A stretch of 64,000 nt of DNA, from NCBI GenBank assembly GCA_031374115.1, contig JANMNO010000179.1:1-64000 (forward strand), read 5' to 3'. The stretch comes from JAKFWF01 sp031374115 (GTDB lineage: Bacteria; Pseudomonadota; Alphaproteobacteria; Rhizobiales; Hyphomicrobiaceae). Below are positions 8,198 through 17,230 of the stretch, one piece after another. Numbering within the stretch: the stretch's first letter is position 1; each line of letters begins with the position of its first letter. The translations under genes were made by a program, and so were the position numbers. The notes beneath the pieces were generated by a model. The model was not told where the DNA came from and did no database searches. It worked only from the letters and a program-made list of their open reading frames with translations.

Positions 8198-8983
8198 CTA
8201 GCAACGGCGCGAGGCCACCCCTTCGGCGTCGAACACATGCCCGGACAGAGACTTGCCGCGTTTCGATGCCAGATGCAGCGCGAGTGCTGCGATATCGGCC
8301 TCGGTCGACAGGCAGTTGACGCTCGAACGCGATGACAAATCGGCGCTTAATCCACTGCCAGCACGCGGGCCAACCGCATTGATCCGGATACCCTTTTGCG
8401 ACCAGTTACCGGCCTCGACCCGCGTCATCGTTGCCAACGCCTGACCAAGAATGCTGGCAAAAGCGGCGTCGGCCTTGGTCCGAGCCGTCGGGGCTACCAC
8501 GACGTTGAGAATAAGCCCTTCGGTCCAGGTCAAGCTCATCCGGTTGGCTGCGATCCGCGTCACCAGGCAGGCCGAGCGAAGTGCGTCGGAGACGGCAGTT
8601 TCGATATCATCGATGCTGGAGGCGTGGTTCAAGACCCCGGCTGCTGGCGCGATGACGTTGACGACGGCATCGATGCCACCGTACGCCGATGAAGCACCTT
8701 GCGCGAAACGTACGATTTGGTCAAAGCGGGTCAATGGCTCCTCGGTGGCGCGAATTTCGGTTGCCGAGTTGGCCAAAACTTGCAGCAACGCTGTGGACTT
8801 GTGCTGTGCGTCGTCATCGGCGCCACGGGTCATCTGCAAAACGATGCGGCAGCCAGCCTCGGCAAAGCCGCGAGCGATATCGACACCAACATCGGTAGAA
8901 ATACCGGTAATAAGGATACGCGCGCCTTCCAACTCGCGGTACTGGCGCACATTGCGGATGCCGGAAACGACGCTGGTCAACAT
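8198..8983 (-). CDS. SDR-fold protein lacking the catalytic Tyr-Lys pair
   Basis: This 261-aa protein resembles short-chain dehydrogenases: ILITGISTDVGVDIA near residues 23-37 is a dinucleotide-binding motif, and GIRINAVGPRAG marks the usual C-terminal segment. Where YxxxK is expected after ILNVVV there is FASIL (residues 175-179), so both the catalytic Tyr and Lys are absent and the Ser is not evident. It may be a non-catalytic or repurposed family member. The start at 8981-8983 has an excellent GGAGGA site; the upstream in-frame ATG does not. It is the second gene of the operon that begins with the acyl-CoA synthetase. Confidence 0.8.
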   Translation of the reverse strand: MLTSVVSGIRNVRQYRELEGARILITGISTDVGVDIARGFAEAGCRIVLQMTRGADDDAQHKSTALLQVLANSATEIRATEEPLTRFDQIVRFAQGASSAYGGIDAVVNVIAPAAGVLNHASSIDDIETAVSDALRSACLVTRIAANRMSLTWTEGLILNVVVAPTARTKADAAFASILGQALATMTRVEAGNWSQKGIRINAVGPRAGSGLSADLSSRSSVNCLSTEADIAALALHLASKRGKSLSGHVFDAEGVASRRC

Positions 8984-9148
8984 TGAACTATCCTCCTTAC
9001 GGACGGGCACCTGAACACCGGTGACCCGGCCGACGCAACATCACGCCGATTCGGCTAACGACATCTAAATGCCGCCCCGATTCGGGTCGGGCTCTGACCG
9101 CAACAGGGCGCGATTGGGGCAGCATGCTCATTGTGGATAAACCCCACA

Positions 9149-10765
9149 TTATCGGCGTTTTTTCTTATCACGGAGGTCGAAAATACCGGCTCGGGAGCGG
9201 GGATCCTCGCCTGTGGAAAATATTTGGTGTTTCTGGATTTTCTGCGTTCCAGTCGTCGGTAGAGCGTCGAGAAATAGCACCCAGCCGGGTGCCTTATAAT
9301 AGGCAAGCCGTTCGTTCGCCCAGGCATGGATCTTTTCTGCGAGCGCGAGATCTGGAGTTTCGCTCTTGGCCGGAACGACGCAGGCCAGCACTTCCGCCTC
9401 GCGCGTTTCATCGGGACATGGCAGCACGGCGACTTGATGCACCCAGCTCGCTGATTGCAGCACAGCCTCGACTTCAGCCGCCGCGATATTTTCGCCGGAT
9501 CGCCGGATCATGTTTTTTGATCGGTCGACGAAAAACAACATGCCGGTTTTGTCCTGGCGCACGGTATCGCCGGTATGAAACCACCCCGTTCGCCAAGCAT
9601 CCGCGGTCGCTGTACTATTGTCGAGGTAGCCGGAGAAGAAGCCGTGACGCGGGCCTTGCCGTCCGCCCCAGCGCACGACAAGCTCGCCTTCGGTATTGCG
9701 CGGCACTTCACAATCTTGCGCATCGAAGACGCGCGCTTCGAGACCACGCCTGGGCCGCCCGAATGCCCGCGTGTCGATCAAGCGCGGCTCATCGATGACG
9801 GCGAGGATGCGTCCGGTTTCGGTCATCCCCCAGATTTCCACCAGGGGAAAGCCGAAGCGCTCCTCGAAGAGCTCGTGCAACTGCGGCTCGACACCAGCGC
9901 CGAGGCCGAAGCGGACTTGGTGCCCGCGATCGTCTGGCGAAGGTGGCTGATTGAGCAGCAGCGGCGGCACGACGCCCAGATAGTGGATGATCGTCGCCCT
10001 CGTTTCCGCGATCTCTCCCCACCAGCGCGAAGGGCTGAAGCGCTCGGGGATGATCAGGCAATTGCCGGTTAGCATGACCATGGTGGCGGTAACCGCCTGC
10101 GCGTTCATGTGATAGAGCGGCAGTGGATTATAGACGCGATCGTCACCGTCGCGGACGGCGCATAGTCCGCCGAGCGACGCGTACCAACGACCTGCCTCCA
10201 GATAATAACGGTTGGTTAGAATGCATGCCTTCGGCCGGCCGGTGGTGCCGGAGGTGTACATCAGGCCGCACTCAGCATTGAGGCCGGGCTCCCATGCGCC
10301 CGCACGTCCGGCGGGCGTGGGAAACACGCTCAGCAGGTTATCTGCATCGAGCACGGGCAACGACCTCTCCCGTTCCGCTCCAACGCGCTCGAGATCGGCA
10401 ACACGTTCGCTCACACAAACAGCAAGGTCTGCGCGACTGTGCGCCATCTGATACGCCATCTCGTCGTGCCGGTAGTCGGGGTTGATCGGCACGATGCCGA
10501 CGCTGAGTGCGTTCAGTGCCAAGTAGTGCTCGAAGAAAACCGGCCGGTTTTCAAGCAGCAGCGCGACCCGGTGACCGGGCCCGTAGCCGGCGGCTGCATA
10601 ACGAACACGCAAAGCCTCAACGCGCGTCGCCATCTCGCCGTACGAGATATCACCCCCCTGCGGCCAGCAGTTGCGATCGCCACGTGACGGGACGCAGAGG
10701 AAAGCCGCAGTGGGCCGCAACGCCTCGGTCGCAGCAAATGCCTGATGGACAGATTGAACTCGCAC
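9149..10765 (-). CDS. AMP-binding acyl/aryl-CoA synthetase (ANL superfamily)
   Basis: This roughly 538-aa ligase would activate a carboxylic acid to its acyl-AMP and then CoA thioester. Core motifs are in order: MYTSGTTGRPKACILTNR (phosphate loop, near residue 170), EIWGMTETGR (A5), GWFHTGDTVRQ (A7), RSKNMIRRSGENI (A8) and the C-terminal TGTQKIQKHQ with the presumed catalytic Lys. The frame opens with GTG at 10775-10777, but the GTG at 10763-10765 has GGAG 6 nt upstream and is preferred. It is the first gene of the leftward catabolic run and diverges from the methyltransferase, so the promoter should lie in 10766-10895. The acid substrate is unknown; aromatic or short branched acids fit the neighbourhood. 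Confidence 0.9.
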   Translation of the reverse strand: MRVQSVHQAFAATEALRPTAAFLCVPSRGDRNCWPQGGDISYGEMATRVEALRVRYAAAGYGPGHRVALLLENRPVFFEHYLALNALSVGIVPINPDYRHDEMAYQMAHSRADLAVCVSERVADLERVGAERERSLPVLDADNLLSVFPTPAGRAGAWEPGLNAECGLMYTSGTTGRPKACILTNRYYLEAGRWYASLGGLCAVRDGDDRVYNPLPLYHMNAQAVTATMVMLTGNCLIIPERFSPSRWWGEIAETRATIIHYLGVVPPLLLNQPPSPDDRGHQVRFGLGAGVEPQLHELFEERFGFPLVEIWGMTETGRILAVIDEPRLIDTRAFGRPRRGLEARVFDAQDCEVPRNTEGELVVRWGGRQGPRHGFFSGYLDNSTATADAWRTGWFHTGDTVRQDKTGMLFFVDRSKNMIRRSGENIAAAEVEAVLQSASWVHQVAVLPCPDETREAEVLACVVPAKSETPDLALAEKIHAWANERLAYYKAPGWVLFLDALPTTGTQKIQKHQIFSTGEDPRSRAGIFDLRDKKKRR

Positions 10766-10895
10766 ACCTAACTCCACGCTACCGATCTGCGCATACTACA
10801 TCGACGGTTTGCGTATGCCAGCACGCTTGCAGTCGGTGGCGTTCGCTCGCAGGATGGCAGGCGAAACACACGACGCAGGGGCCAAGGATCAATTC

Positions 10896-12011
10896 ATGAC
10901 ACAATCGAGCGGGGCTGCGCCGGTAATTGCGATGCGGGGCGCGGGCTACTACAGCGAAAATACCGTTGGCGCGAAAGCTGTGATCGATGCTGCCGGCGAT
11001 CTCGTAATGCAGGCGCTTGGCGAAATGGATCTGGCTGAGACTTCCGGTCCGTTCGCCGTTGCCGACTATGGTGCTGCGGATGGCGGGACGTCACTCGATC
11101 TGATGCGGCGTATCGTGGCAGAGGTGAGGGCGAAGCGCTGCAACCGGCAGATCACGATCACCTACACGGATCTCCCGCACAACGATTTCTCGGCATTGTT
11201 TCGCCTGGTGCATGGCCACCTCGGCAACCAGCAGGGCACGCCACTCGGCCAGCAGCCGGGTGTGATGACGTTCGGCAGTGGCACCAGTTTCTATCGACAG
11301 ATATTGCCCGACGACACGCTGTCGCTTGGCTTCTCGGCGACGGCGATGCACTGGTTGTCGCGTTTGCCGGGGCCGATTGCCGATGCGGTTCAGGCAGTCG
11401 GCGCGACGGAGTTGGAGCGGGCGGCATTCCGGGCGCAGTCGATGGCCGATTGGCAGACGATACTGATGGCGCGTGCACGGGAAATGCGCTCCGGTGCGAA
11501 ACTTGTCCTGGCAAATTTCTGCGAGGATGAAGACGGCCGTTATCTAGGTGCGACAGGCGGGCACAACATGTTTGCGGAGTTCGCACGTCTCTGGCGGGCG
11601 TTGCATGAAGCGGGAACTATCACCGACGCGGAGTACCGTGCCGCCACCTTCCCCCAGTTCTACAAGACGCCGGCCGAATTTGCGCAGCCGTTCATCGAGG
11701 CGGGGTCGCCGGTGGCTCAGGCAGGATTGCGGCTCGACCATATCTCGACGCGCGTCACGGGCTGTCCGTATGCCGCCGACTTCAAACGGCACGGCGACCC
11801 GCAAGCCTTCGCCAAGGCCTACATTCCGACACTGCGATCGTGGACGGAAAGCACGTTCGCCGGTGCGCTAGGCAAGGGCCGCGACGCAACCGAACGCCAG
11901 TCAATCATCGATCGTTTCTATCAGTCCTATGAGGACGCGGTTGCCGCGACACCGGCGGGACACGCGATGGATTATGTGCACTGCTTCATGGTGATCACGA
12001 AAGCGACCTGA
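10896..12011 (+). CDS. SABATH-family SAM-dependent carboxyl methyltransferase
   Basis: This 371-aa protein matches the SABATH (salicylate/jasmonate/benzoate carboxyl methyltransferase) architecture best known from plants. The N-terminal GAGYYSENTVGAK corresponds to the family's SYxxNS-type start, VADYGAADGGTSLDL is the SAM-binding loop, DLPHNDFSALFR follows, and SFSATAMHWLSRLP is the substrate-site WLS motif (GFSATAMHWLSR here). The ATG at 10896 has AAGGA upstream; an earlier in-frame ATG at 10809 lacks a site. It probably methylates a small carboxylic acid. It is divergent from the CoA ligase, and both act on carboxylates, so a shared substrate is possible but unproven. Confidence 0.85.
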   Translation: MTQSSGAAPVIAMRGAGYYSENTVGAKAVIDAAGDLVMQALGEMDLAETSGPFAVADYGAADGGTSLDLMRRIVAEVRAKRCNRQITITYTDLPHNDFSALFRLVHGHLGNQQGTPLGQQPGVMTFGSGTSFYRQILPDDTLSLGFSATAMHWLSRLPGPIADAVQAVGATELERAAFRAQSMADWQTILMARAREMRSGAKLVLANFCEDEDGRYLGATGGHNMFAEFARLWRALHEAGTITDAEYRAATFPQFYKTPAEFAQPFIEAGSPVAQAGLRLDHISTRVTGCPYAADFKRHGDPQAFAKAYIPTLRSWTESTFAGALGKGRDATERQSIIDRFYQSYEDAVAATPAGHAMDYVHCFMVITKAT

Positions 12012-12017
12012 TCGGCG

Positions 12018-12884
12018 CTAGCCTGTCGGACCGGTGGCAACCGGCGTACCAGCGTCCTCGAGGCCCCACTCGCTCCATGAGCCATCATAGACGGCAGCAT
12101 TGGTCTGCCCCAGCTGCGCCAACGCGAGTGCGATGACGCCGGCGGTTACGCCCGATCCACAGGTTGCTACAACCGGCTTCGCCGCATCGACACCAGCCGC
12201 TTTGAAGATCGAGGTCAATTCGGATGCGGGTTTCAATGTGCCGTCGGGATTGAGAAGTGAACCGAAGGGCACGTTCTTCGAACTGGGAATATGGCCCGAA
12301 CGAAGACCTGCACGCGGTTCCGGAACAGTACCAGCGAACCGGCCGGCCGAACGCGCATCGACGATCTGCGTCGTCTTCGAACCGATCAAGCCTTGCACGT
12401 CATCCTTGTCGCGAACAAGTTCGGCGATTAGTCTGCCGGTGAAGTGACGCGGCGTGCGCAGTTGTGTCACCTCGTCGGTAACGGGGCGGCCTTCTGCTTT
12501 CCATTTCTTCAGGCCACCGTTGAGGACGGCCACGTCCTCATGTCCCATGGTGCGGAACATCCACCATACGCGTGCCGCAGAATACAGCCCCTCGCTGTCA
12601 TAGACGACGATACGCATGCCATCACCGATCCCCATCTTGCGCATCCGGCTGGCGAACTTCGCAGCCGATGGCAGCATGTGCGGCAGCGACGACTTTTCGT
12701 TCGAGATGTCGTTGATGTCGAAGAACATCGCGCCGGGAATGTGTTCTTGCTTGTACTCGGCGAACGCATCGCGCTGGGCAGCTGGGAGATGCATCGAGCC
12801 ATCGAGAATGATGAGATCGGGGGCGCCCATGCGCTCAGCCAGCCATGACGTTTCGACCAAGAACTTCGATGCGGTTTCAGTCAT
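12018..12884 (-). CDS. sseA: 3-mercaptopyruvate / thiosulfate sulfurtransferase (two rhodanese domains)
   Basis: This 288-aa protein has two rhodanese domains. The inactive first domain includes HIPGAMFFDINDISN and VYDSEGLYSAARVWWMF. The second contains SGHIPSSKNVPFGSL and the active loop CGSGVTA, with Cys at residue 242. The CGSGVTA loop is the type seen in SseA-like mercaptopyruvate sulfurtransferases, which move sulfane sulfur to cyanide or thiols. It is the last gene of a three-gene operon behind cysK and alaX. It ends 6 nt from the stop of the convergent methyltransferase. Confidence 0.92.
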   Translation of the reverse strand: MTETASKFLVETSWLAERMGAPDLIILDGSMHLPAAQRDAFAEYKQEHIPGAMFFDINDISNEKSSLPHMLPSAAKFASRMRKMGIGDGMRIVVYDSEGLYSAARVWWMFRTMGHEDVAVLNGGLKKWKAEGRPVTDEVTQLRTPRHFTGRLIAELVRDKDDVQGLIGSKTTQIVDARSAGRFAGTVPEPRAGLRSGHIPSSKNVPFGSLLNPDGTLKPASELTSIFKAAGVDAAKPVVATCGSGVTAGVIALALAQLGQTNAAVYDGSWSEWGLEDAGTPVATGPTG

Positions 12885-12919
12885 GGCGCGCTCTTCCTTT
12901 GAGGGACGATGTTCAGGCG

Positions 12920-13645
12920 CTAAATAAACGCGACGCGGATGCGACGGTTCAATTTGCCCTTCTTTTCAATCTTTGTAACGGCCAGTCGGGCTATTTCGCC
13001 GGTATTTTTGACATGCGTGCCGCCGCACGGCTGACGATCGATAACGCCTCCCTCGCCGATCAGCACGAGCCGGACGCGGCCCGAACCCATCGGCGGCTTG
13101 ACCGCCATCGTGCGCACCAGGTTGGGGTTGGCTTCGAGTTCGGCGTCGGTGATCCACTGCTCGCTGACGTCGTGATTGCCATCAATGAGTGCGTTGAGTT
13201 CGGCCGATAGCCAGTCCTTGTCGATGGCATCGGCATCGGCGATATCAAAATCGAGACGACCTTCATCGGCGCCGATTTGGCCGCCGGTAACGGGGAACTT
13301 AACCAAGCTGCAAAGCAGATGCAAACCGGTGTGCATGCGCATCAACTTATGTCGATTGGTCCAGTCGAGGGTAGCGGTGACGTGTGTCCCCGATACGGGC
13401 ATCGACGCGAGCGGAGCTGCCGGAACATGCACGATGGTTGTCTTGTCGGCGTCGTAGACCGCGGTTGCAATCGCGACCGTGCCGATATTTGGAATATCGA
13501 TCGATCCGATGTCGCCCGGCTGCCCTCCTGCCGATGCGTAGAAAACTGTGCGATCCAGCACGATACCGCCCCGGTCGGTCACGCTCAATATTTTCGCCGG
13601 CGTGGAATCCAGATAGGCATTGTCGCGATAGAGTTTCTCGGTCAT
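12920..13645 (-). CDS. AlaX-type alanyl-tRNA editing protein
   Basis: This 241-aa free-standing editing domain hydrolyses Ser-tRNA(Ala) or Gly-tRNA(Ala). It has the two zinc motifs of the family, MHTGLHLLC (HxxxH) and CGGTHVKNTGEI (CxxxH), and the N-terminal FYASAGGQPGDIG segment. The length and the presence of the GGQP segment put it among the longer AlaX forms. It starts 4 nt after the cysK stop and is followed after 35 nt by the sulfurtransferase. Coupling of tRNA proofreading with cysteine synthesis may reflect the need to deal with serine excess when cysteine synthesis is limited, which is inference. Confidence 0.92.
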   Translation of the reverse strand: MTEKLYRDNAYLDSTPAKILSVTDRGGIVLDRTVFYASAGGQPGDIGSIDIPNIGTVAIATAVYDADKTTIVHVPAAPLASMPVSGTHVTATLDWTNRHKLMRMHTGLHLLCSLVKFPVTGGQIGADEGRLDFDIADADAIDKDWLSAELNALIDGNHDVSEQWITDAELEANPNLVRTMAVKPPMGSGRVRLVLIGEGGVIDRQPCGGTHVKNTGEIARLAVTKIEKKGKLNRRIRVAFI

Positions 13646-13649
13646 CGAC

Positions 13650-14696
13650 TCAAGCCTTGCCGGGATCGGTGAATGCAGTCGGGACGGCTCGATTTTCGAC
13701 GAGCCACGGCGGAACAGGCAGCCCTTTCGAGGTCATGAACTCGGGGTTGAACAACTTGGATTGGTACCGTGTGCCGTAGTCGCACAGGACCGTCACGATC
13801 GTGTGGCCCGGCCCCATCTCGTTGGCCAACCGCATCGCGCCGGCGATGTTGACGCCTGACGATGCGCCCAGGCAGAGCCCCTCCTCCATCATCAACCGAT
13901 AGACGAGGTCGACGGCTTCGGCGTCCTCGATGAGGTAGGACCTGTCGACAACCGCGCCCTCGAGGTTCGCGGTAATCCGTCCCTGACCGATACCTTCAGT
14001 TATGGAGGAGCCGTCCGATTTAAGCTCGCCTGTCGTGTAGTAGCTGTGCAATGCCGCCCCATGTACGTCGGCAAGCGCGATCACGATGTTGCTGCGTCGT
14101 GCTTTCAAAGCCATCGAAACGCCAGCGAGAGTGCCGCCGGATCCGACCGCGCAACAGAACCCGTCGACCTTGCCGCCGGTCTGCTCGAAGATTTCCGGTC
14201 CGGTGGTGTCGATGTGAGCTTGGCGGTTGGCAACGTTGTCGAACTGGTTGGCGAAGATTGCGCCGTCGGGCTCGCTGGCATTGAGTGCCTCAGCCAATCG
14301 GCCCGCATACTTTATGTAGTTGTTCGGGTTTTTGTAGGGGACCGCTGGCACCTCGACGAGTGTCGCGCCGAGCAACCGTAAGGCGTCCTTTTTCTCTTGC
14401 GCCTGCGTTTGCGGAATGACGATCACACTCGTGTAGCCGAGCGCCGCGCCGATCACGGTCAGCCCGATGCCGGTATTGCCGGCCGTTCCCTCGACGATGG
14501 TGCCGCCCGGTTTCAATGTCCCGCGACGCACGGCATCCTGGATAATGAACAACGCCGCACGGTCTTTCACCGATTGGCCAGGGTTCATGAACTCAGCCTT
14601 GCCCAGGATCTCGCAGCCGGTCTCTTTCGAGGCGCGGCGCAGTCGAATGAGCGGTGTTCGCCCCACGGCGCCGGCGATCGTATCAGCAGTAAACAA
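13650..14696 (-). CDS. cysK: Cysteine synthase A (O-acetylserine sulfhydrylase family)
   Basis: This 348-aa PLP enzyme joins O-acetylserine and sulfide to give cysteine. The PLP Lys is at residue 44 in NPGQSVKDRAA. GTAGNTGIG is the substrate Asn loop, GSGGTLAGVSMALK the phosphate loop, and GASSGVNIAGA the C-terminal cofactor contact. The C-terminal extension with CDYGTRYQSKLFNPEF is the longer form common in alphaproteobacteria. It heads the operon with alaX and the sulfurtransferase; the promoter should be in 14697-14851, shared with the divergent outer-membrane gene. A cysE gene is at 23.2 kb. Confidence 0.94.
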   Translation of the reverse strand: MFTADTIAGAVGRTPLIRLRRASKETGCEILGKAEFMNPGQSVKDRAALFIIQDAVRRGTLKPGGTIVEGTAGNTGIGLTVIGAALGYTSVIVIPQTQAQEKKDALRLLGATLVEVPAVPYKNPNNYIKYAGRLAEALNASEPDGAIFANQFDNVANRQAHIDTTGPEIFEQTGGKVDGFCCAVGSGGTLAGVSMALKARRSNIVIALADVHGAALHSYYTTGELKSDGSSITEGIGQGRITANLEGAVVDRSYLIEDAEAVDLVYRLMMEEGLCLGASSGVNIAGAMRLANEMGPGHTIVTVLCDYGTRYQSKLFNPEFMTSKGLPVPPWLVENRAVPTAFTDPGKA

Positions 14697-14851
14697 GAGG
14701 CGATCTCTCCTAAGTGCAGATTATTTACGCACACGTCCGAATTCGTGACGGCGTTTAACCCCGGATTAACCCAGCTGCGCGCATTGTCCAAGGGCAACAT
14801 GAAGTCAGTAAGGCATCTAACACAAGTGCCGGTATCACGAGGATGACACAC

Positions 14852-15736
14852 ATGACGGCCCACTTGAAGTCCAGTCTCGCCTCGGTAGCACTTGTTGCCG
14901 TCTTAGCCATCGCATCGCCAGCTTCCGCTGCGGACCTCGGTGGCTATCGCGGCTCGATGAAGGACGACGGCTACGCCCATGCAGGTCCGGTCGGCAGCGC
15001 CGTTGGTAGCTGCTACTTCCGGGCCGACGTCGGCTATTCCTGGTCCCGCAACCCGGACATCAAGTTCCCGGTTGACAACACTGCATACAACACCTTGAAC
15101 GGCACCAGTTTTGCCAGTGGCAGCGACGTCAGTGGCGTCAGCATGGAAAATGGCTGGCTGGGCGAGGGTGGCTTCGGTTGCGGCTCAGGTTCATACGGCA
15201 TTCGCGGCGAGCTGATGCTGGGCTATCACGGCGAGCGTAAAATCGATGGCGAGCCGCTCTACTACGCTGGTCCCGCAGTCGTTGGTCCGCCCGCGCCCTC
15301 CCTGGTCGATCCGGCGCACACCTCCGTCAAGACCTACACAGCGATGGTCAACGTCTACAAAGACCTCGGCAAGTTCGGTAATGTGACCCCATACGTCGGT
15401 GCTGGTATCGGCGTTGCTTACAACCAAATGAGCGAAGTGTACTTCACCGGCAACCCGGCGCTGACCAACCGCATCGCCGGCGATAACGACATCGCGTTAG
15501 CTTGGTCGTTGATGGCCGGCATCGGCTACCAAATCTCGGATCGCGCCATCCTCGACGTCGGCTATCGCTACCTCGACACGGGCAAGATCTCATCGCAGCG
15601 CCATGACAACGCCGGCAACATCAATCCGCGGGTCGCCGTCGACGACCTCGCTGCACACGAGTTCAAGGTTGGCCTGCGCTATCACTTCGGCGCCAGCGAT
15701 TGCTGCGCCCAGCCAGCCTACGCTCCGATGAAGTGA
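14852..15736 (+). CDS. Outer-membrane beta-barrel protein (Omp25/opacity-like)
   Basis: This 294-aa protein has a clear signal peptide (basic start, LASVALVAVLAIASP core, cleavage after SASA/AAD) and alternating aromatic strands such as YFRADVGYSWSRNP, YVGAGIGVAYNQM, IGYQISDRAILDVGYRYLDTG and HEFKVGLRYHFG. This fits the eight-stranded OMP_b-brl family common in Rhizobiales outer membranes. The barrel would end at RYHFG, with a short Cys-Cys-containing tail beyond. ATG 14852 is preferred because ACGAGG lies 9 nt upstream; ATG 14843 would sit directly on it. A terminator follows at 15764-15800. Confidence 0.88.
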   Translation: MTAHLKSSLASVALVAVLAIASPASAADLGGYRGSMKDDGYAHAGPVGSAVGSCYFRADVGYSWSRNPDIKFPVDNTAYNTLNGTSFASGSDVSGVSMENGWLGEGGFGCGSGSYGIRGELMLGYHGERKIDGEPLYYAGPAVVGPPAPSLVDPAHTSVKTYTAMVNVYKDLGKFGNVTPYVGAGIGVAYNQMSEVYFTGNPALTNRIAGDNDIALAWSLMAGIGYQISDRAILDVGYRYLDTGKISSQRHDNAGNINPRVAVDDLAAHEFKVGLRYHFGASDCCAQPAYAPMK

Positions 15737-15763
15737 CCCTCGGCTCCTATAGGTGAATTTGCC

Positions 15764-15803
15764 AAGGCCGCTCCTCAGAATGGGGGAGCGGCTTTGGTCG
15801 TTT
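15764..15803 (+). terminator. Rho-independent terminator after the outer-membrane gene
   Basis: GGCCGCTCC at 15766-15774 pairs with GGAGCGGC at 15785-15792 around a loop of about ten bases. A T-rich tract containing TTT and TTTCTGTTT follows. It is 28 nt beyond the stop of the barrel gene. The remaining bases to 15977 show no gene I can support. Confidence 0.7.
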
Positions 15804-15977
15804 CTGTTTGCGCAGCGATCCTGGCCAATATCTTGCGATCACCCCTTCAGAACACCGCATTGGTGAAACAAATCGTAAGGGGTCGTATCGAAATGGGACG
15901 TTTCACACTTATCATGTGCGGTGTTTGGCTTGCATGCGCTCTGTTTTTCTCCATCGGATAACGCGCTGGCATCAAGC

Positions 15978-17126
15978 CTACGCCCCCACCGTCCCGTGCC
16001 ACCACTTGCCGCCGAGGACGACGCCTTCGGACAGGATGCGCTGTTTTCCTTCCATGTGCTCGCCCATCACGTCGACGTAGTCGAACTTGCCATCCGCGAT
16101 TTTGAGGACGGTGGCATCGCCGACGGAGCCCGCTTTCAAAGATCCAAGTTCGGGACGCTTGAGCGCCATCGCGCAGTTGACGGTGCTTTCCTTGATCACC
16201 TCTGCGAGCGGCATACCCATGCATAGGAACTTCGACATGGTCGTCACCTGGTCGAACGCCGGGCCGTCGATGCACAGCACGTGTACGTCGGACGAGATCG
16301 TGTCGGGATAAAAGCCGTTGGCTAGCATCGCGCGGGCGGTCTTGAAGGCGAACGATCCGGCACCGTGGCCGATATCGAAGATCACGCCACGCTTGCGGGC
16401 AGCCAGCACCGCAGGTTTCACGGTACCCTGCGCGGTGCACGGCGCATTCGGGAATGGACGGAAGGCGTGCGTCAGCACATCGCCCGGCCGCAGCATATCC
16501 AGCACTTCCTCGTAGGAGGGCGGTGGATGATCGATGTGGCACATCAGCGGCATGCCGGTTTCCTCGGCGACCTGCAGCGCGATGTTGAGCGGTGCTGCCC
16601 CCTGATCCCCAGATGAATGCCGCCCCACGCGAACTTTTATGCCGACGATCACATCGCGGTTGGCGTCGGCAACTTCCATCGCTTCGCGCGGTGCCATCAG
16701 TTCCATGTTCTTGCTCTCGCCGACCATGATCGTCTTCGAGAAGCCGAAGATGCCGGCGAAAGAAACATGCAGATAGGCGAGGATGCGGGCTTCGGAGCGC
16801 TCGATCACGTGCTTGCGAAACCCGGCGAAGTTGCCGGGTCCAGCGCTGCCGGTATCGATCGAGGTGGTCACACCAGACTTGCGGCAGAACTCATCCGCGT
16901 CGATGCCGAGCGAAGTACCACCCCAATAAACATGGGTGTGCAGATCGATCAGGCCGGGCGTTACGACGTAGCCCTTCACGTCTCTGATCGCAGTCGCCGG
17001 AGTTGCCTTCAATGCCTTGCCGACGCCTGCCGCCTTGCCGTCCTTGAAGCCGACATCCATCACGCCGTCGATGTTCTGCGAGGGATCGATAACGTGGCCA
17101 TTGCGTAGGATGAGATCGTAGGACAT
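15978..17126 (-). CDS. Amidohydrolase / deacetylase family metallohydrolase
   Basis: This 382-aa protein belongs to the dihydroorotase-like amidohydrolases (EF_0837/AHA_3915 type). The order is an N-terminal LILRNGHVIDPSQNIDG strand, TPGLIDLHTHVYWGG (HxH metal ligands), a Lys-bearing mid-segment VGIKVRVGRH, MCHIDHPPPSYEEVL, and SSDVHVLC with the final Asp. It would hydrolyse an amide, cyclic amide or acetyl group in the cytoplasm. The ATG at 17124-17126 was chosen over a 46-residue upstream extension that lacks similarity to the fold. It is the third gene of a leftward run after the cyclase and the deoxyribosyltransferase, with about 100 nt between. Confidence 0.87.
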   Translation of the reverse strand: MSYDLILRNGHVIDPSQNIDGVMDVGFKDGKAAGVGKALKATPATAIRDVKGYVVTPGLIDLHTHVYWGGTSLGIDADEFCRKSGVTTSIDTGSAGPGNFAGFRKHVIERSEARILAYLHVSFAGIFGFSKTIMVGESKNMELMAPREAMEVADANRDVIVGIKVRVGRHSSGDQGAAPLNIALQVAEETGMPLMCHIDHPPPSYEEVLDMLRPGDVLTHAFRPFPNAPCTAQGTVKPAVLAARKRGVIFDIGHGAGSFAFKTARAMLANGFYPDTISSDVHVLCIDGPAFDQVTTMSKFLCMGMPLAEVIKESTVNCAMALKRPELGSLKAGSVGDATVLKIADGKFDYVDVMGEHMEGKQRILSEGVVLGGKWWHGTVGA

Positions 17127-17230
17127 GTCGCCGCCGCCTTTGGATGGATGGAATGGTGGCAGTCTAAGCCGAGATCGCACGGCTTGTGCTGTGAAAATCG
17201 ACAAGGCAGCACCGGCGTGCGGTGCATGGC

